Below the pieces are notes generated by a model that was not told the DNA's origin, ran no database searches, and saw nothing but the letters and a program-made list of their open reading frames with translations. Both the position numbers and the translations under genes were made by a program. A stretch of DNA of 5,627 bases from an uncultured Phaeodactylibacter sp. (lineage in GTDB: Bacteria; Bacteroidota; Bacteroidia; Chitinophagales; Saprospiraceae), in assembly GCA_913062745.1 (NCBI GenBank), contig CAJXXJ010000286.1, forward strand, positions 1-5,627, in the 5' to 3' direction. Positions within the stretch are counted from its first letter, which is position 1. Each line of letters opens with the position of its first letter. Shown piece by piece: positions 5,613 to 5,627 of the stretch.

Positions 5613-5627
5613 GGCTGATTGGCTGGG

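Larger units (their letters stand above)
5380..5627. other. Gene-free, inverted-repeat-rich right end of the window
   Basis: From the carbonic anhydrase stop to the window edge I find no coding region that I can support. The stretch is dense in inverted repeats: a nested fold near 5401-5498, a CCCCGG/CCGGGG pair (5472-5477 and 5519-5524), a long hairpin at 5554-5583 and a perfect palindrome at 5595-5612. The 9-base word GCAGTCCCC occurs twice (5477-5485 and 5562-5570). No stem is followed by a T-run, so these are not typical intrinsic terminators. It may be a structured RNA, a dispersed palindromic repeat, or the non-coding end of a mobile element continuing to the right. Confidence 0.5.

Noticed and set aside
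5611..5627. GGGCTGATTGGCTGGG at the window edge, recalling the 5' end of tmRNA (GGGGCTGATT)
   Set aside because: The match is short, diverges after nine bases and lacks the following GGATTCGAC segment; the window ends before it can be tested.

Overview
The window looks like chromosomal DNA of a Bacteroidota bacterium. Three things suggest this. The partial gene at the left edge encodes an outer-membrane beta-barrel protein of the PorT/OMP_b-brl_2 type, typical of that phylum. The start codons follow A-rich or otherwise featureless leaders rather than clear Shine-Dalgarno sequences. The GTPase, acyltransferase and lipoprotein carbonic anhydrase have the character of their Bacteroidota relatives. 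The DNA is moderately GC-rich by eye, so a marine or environmental group such as Saprospiria is possible, but that placement is a guess.

Layout: positions 1-576 (minus strand) hold the N-terminal 192 codons of the beta-barrel protein, which runs off the left edge. A 148-base divergent intergenic region follows. Next come four plus-strand genes packed like an operon: the ribosome-assembly GTPase YsxC/EngB (725-1342), a PlsB/PlsC-type acyltransferase (1339-3045, overlapping its neighbour in an ATGA), a six-segment voltage-gated cation channel (3072-3878) and a DEDDh 3'-5' exonuclease of the ERI-1/KapD type (3888-4430). A 199-base gap with modest inverted repeats leads to a beta-class carbonic anhydrase carrying a lipoprotein signal (4630-5379). 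The last 248 bases contain no gene that I can support but are full of inverted repeats.

How the parts relate: the four tightly spaced genes are probably co-transcribed but do not form an obvious pathway. They cover ribosome assembly, phospholipid synthesis, ion flux and nucleic acid trimming. The carbonic anhydrase probably has its own transcript.

Points of most interest: the channel has a selectivity filter reading TVEGWNE. Its glycine after the key glutamate recalls calcium channels and the prokaryotic calcium channel CavMr rather than the usual bacterial sodium-channel TLESW. The gene-free right end has a nested three-level fold at 5424-5494, a 13-bp hairpin at 5554-5583 and a perfect 18-base palindrome at 5595-5612. 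It could be a structured RNA or the non-coding end of a mobile element whose coding part lies beyond the window. I found no CRISPR array, tRNA, rRNA or transposase.
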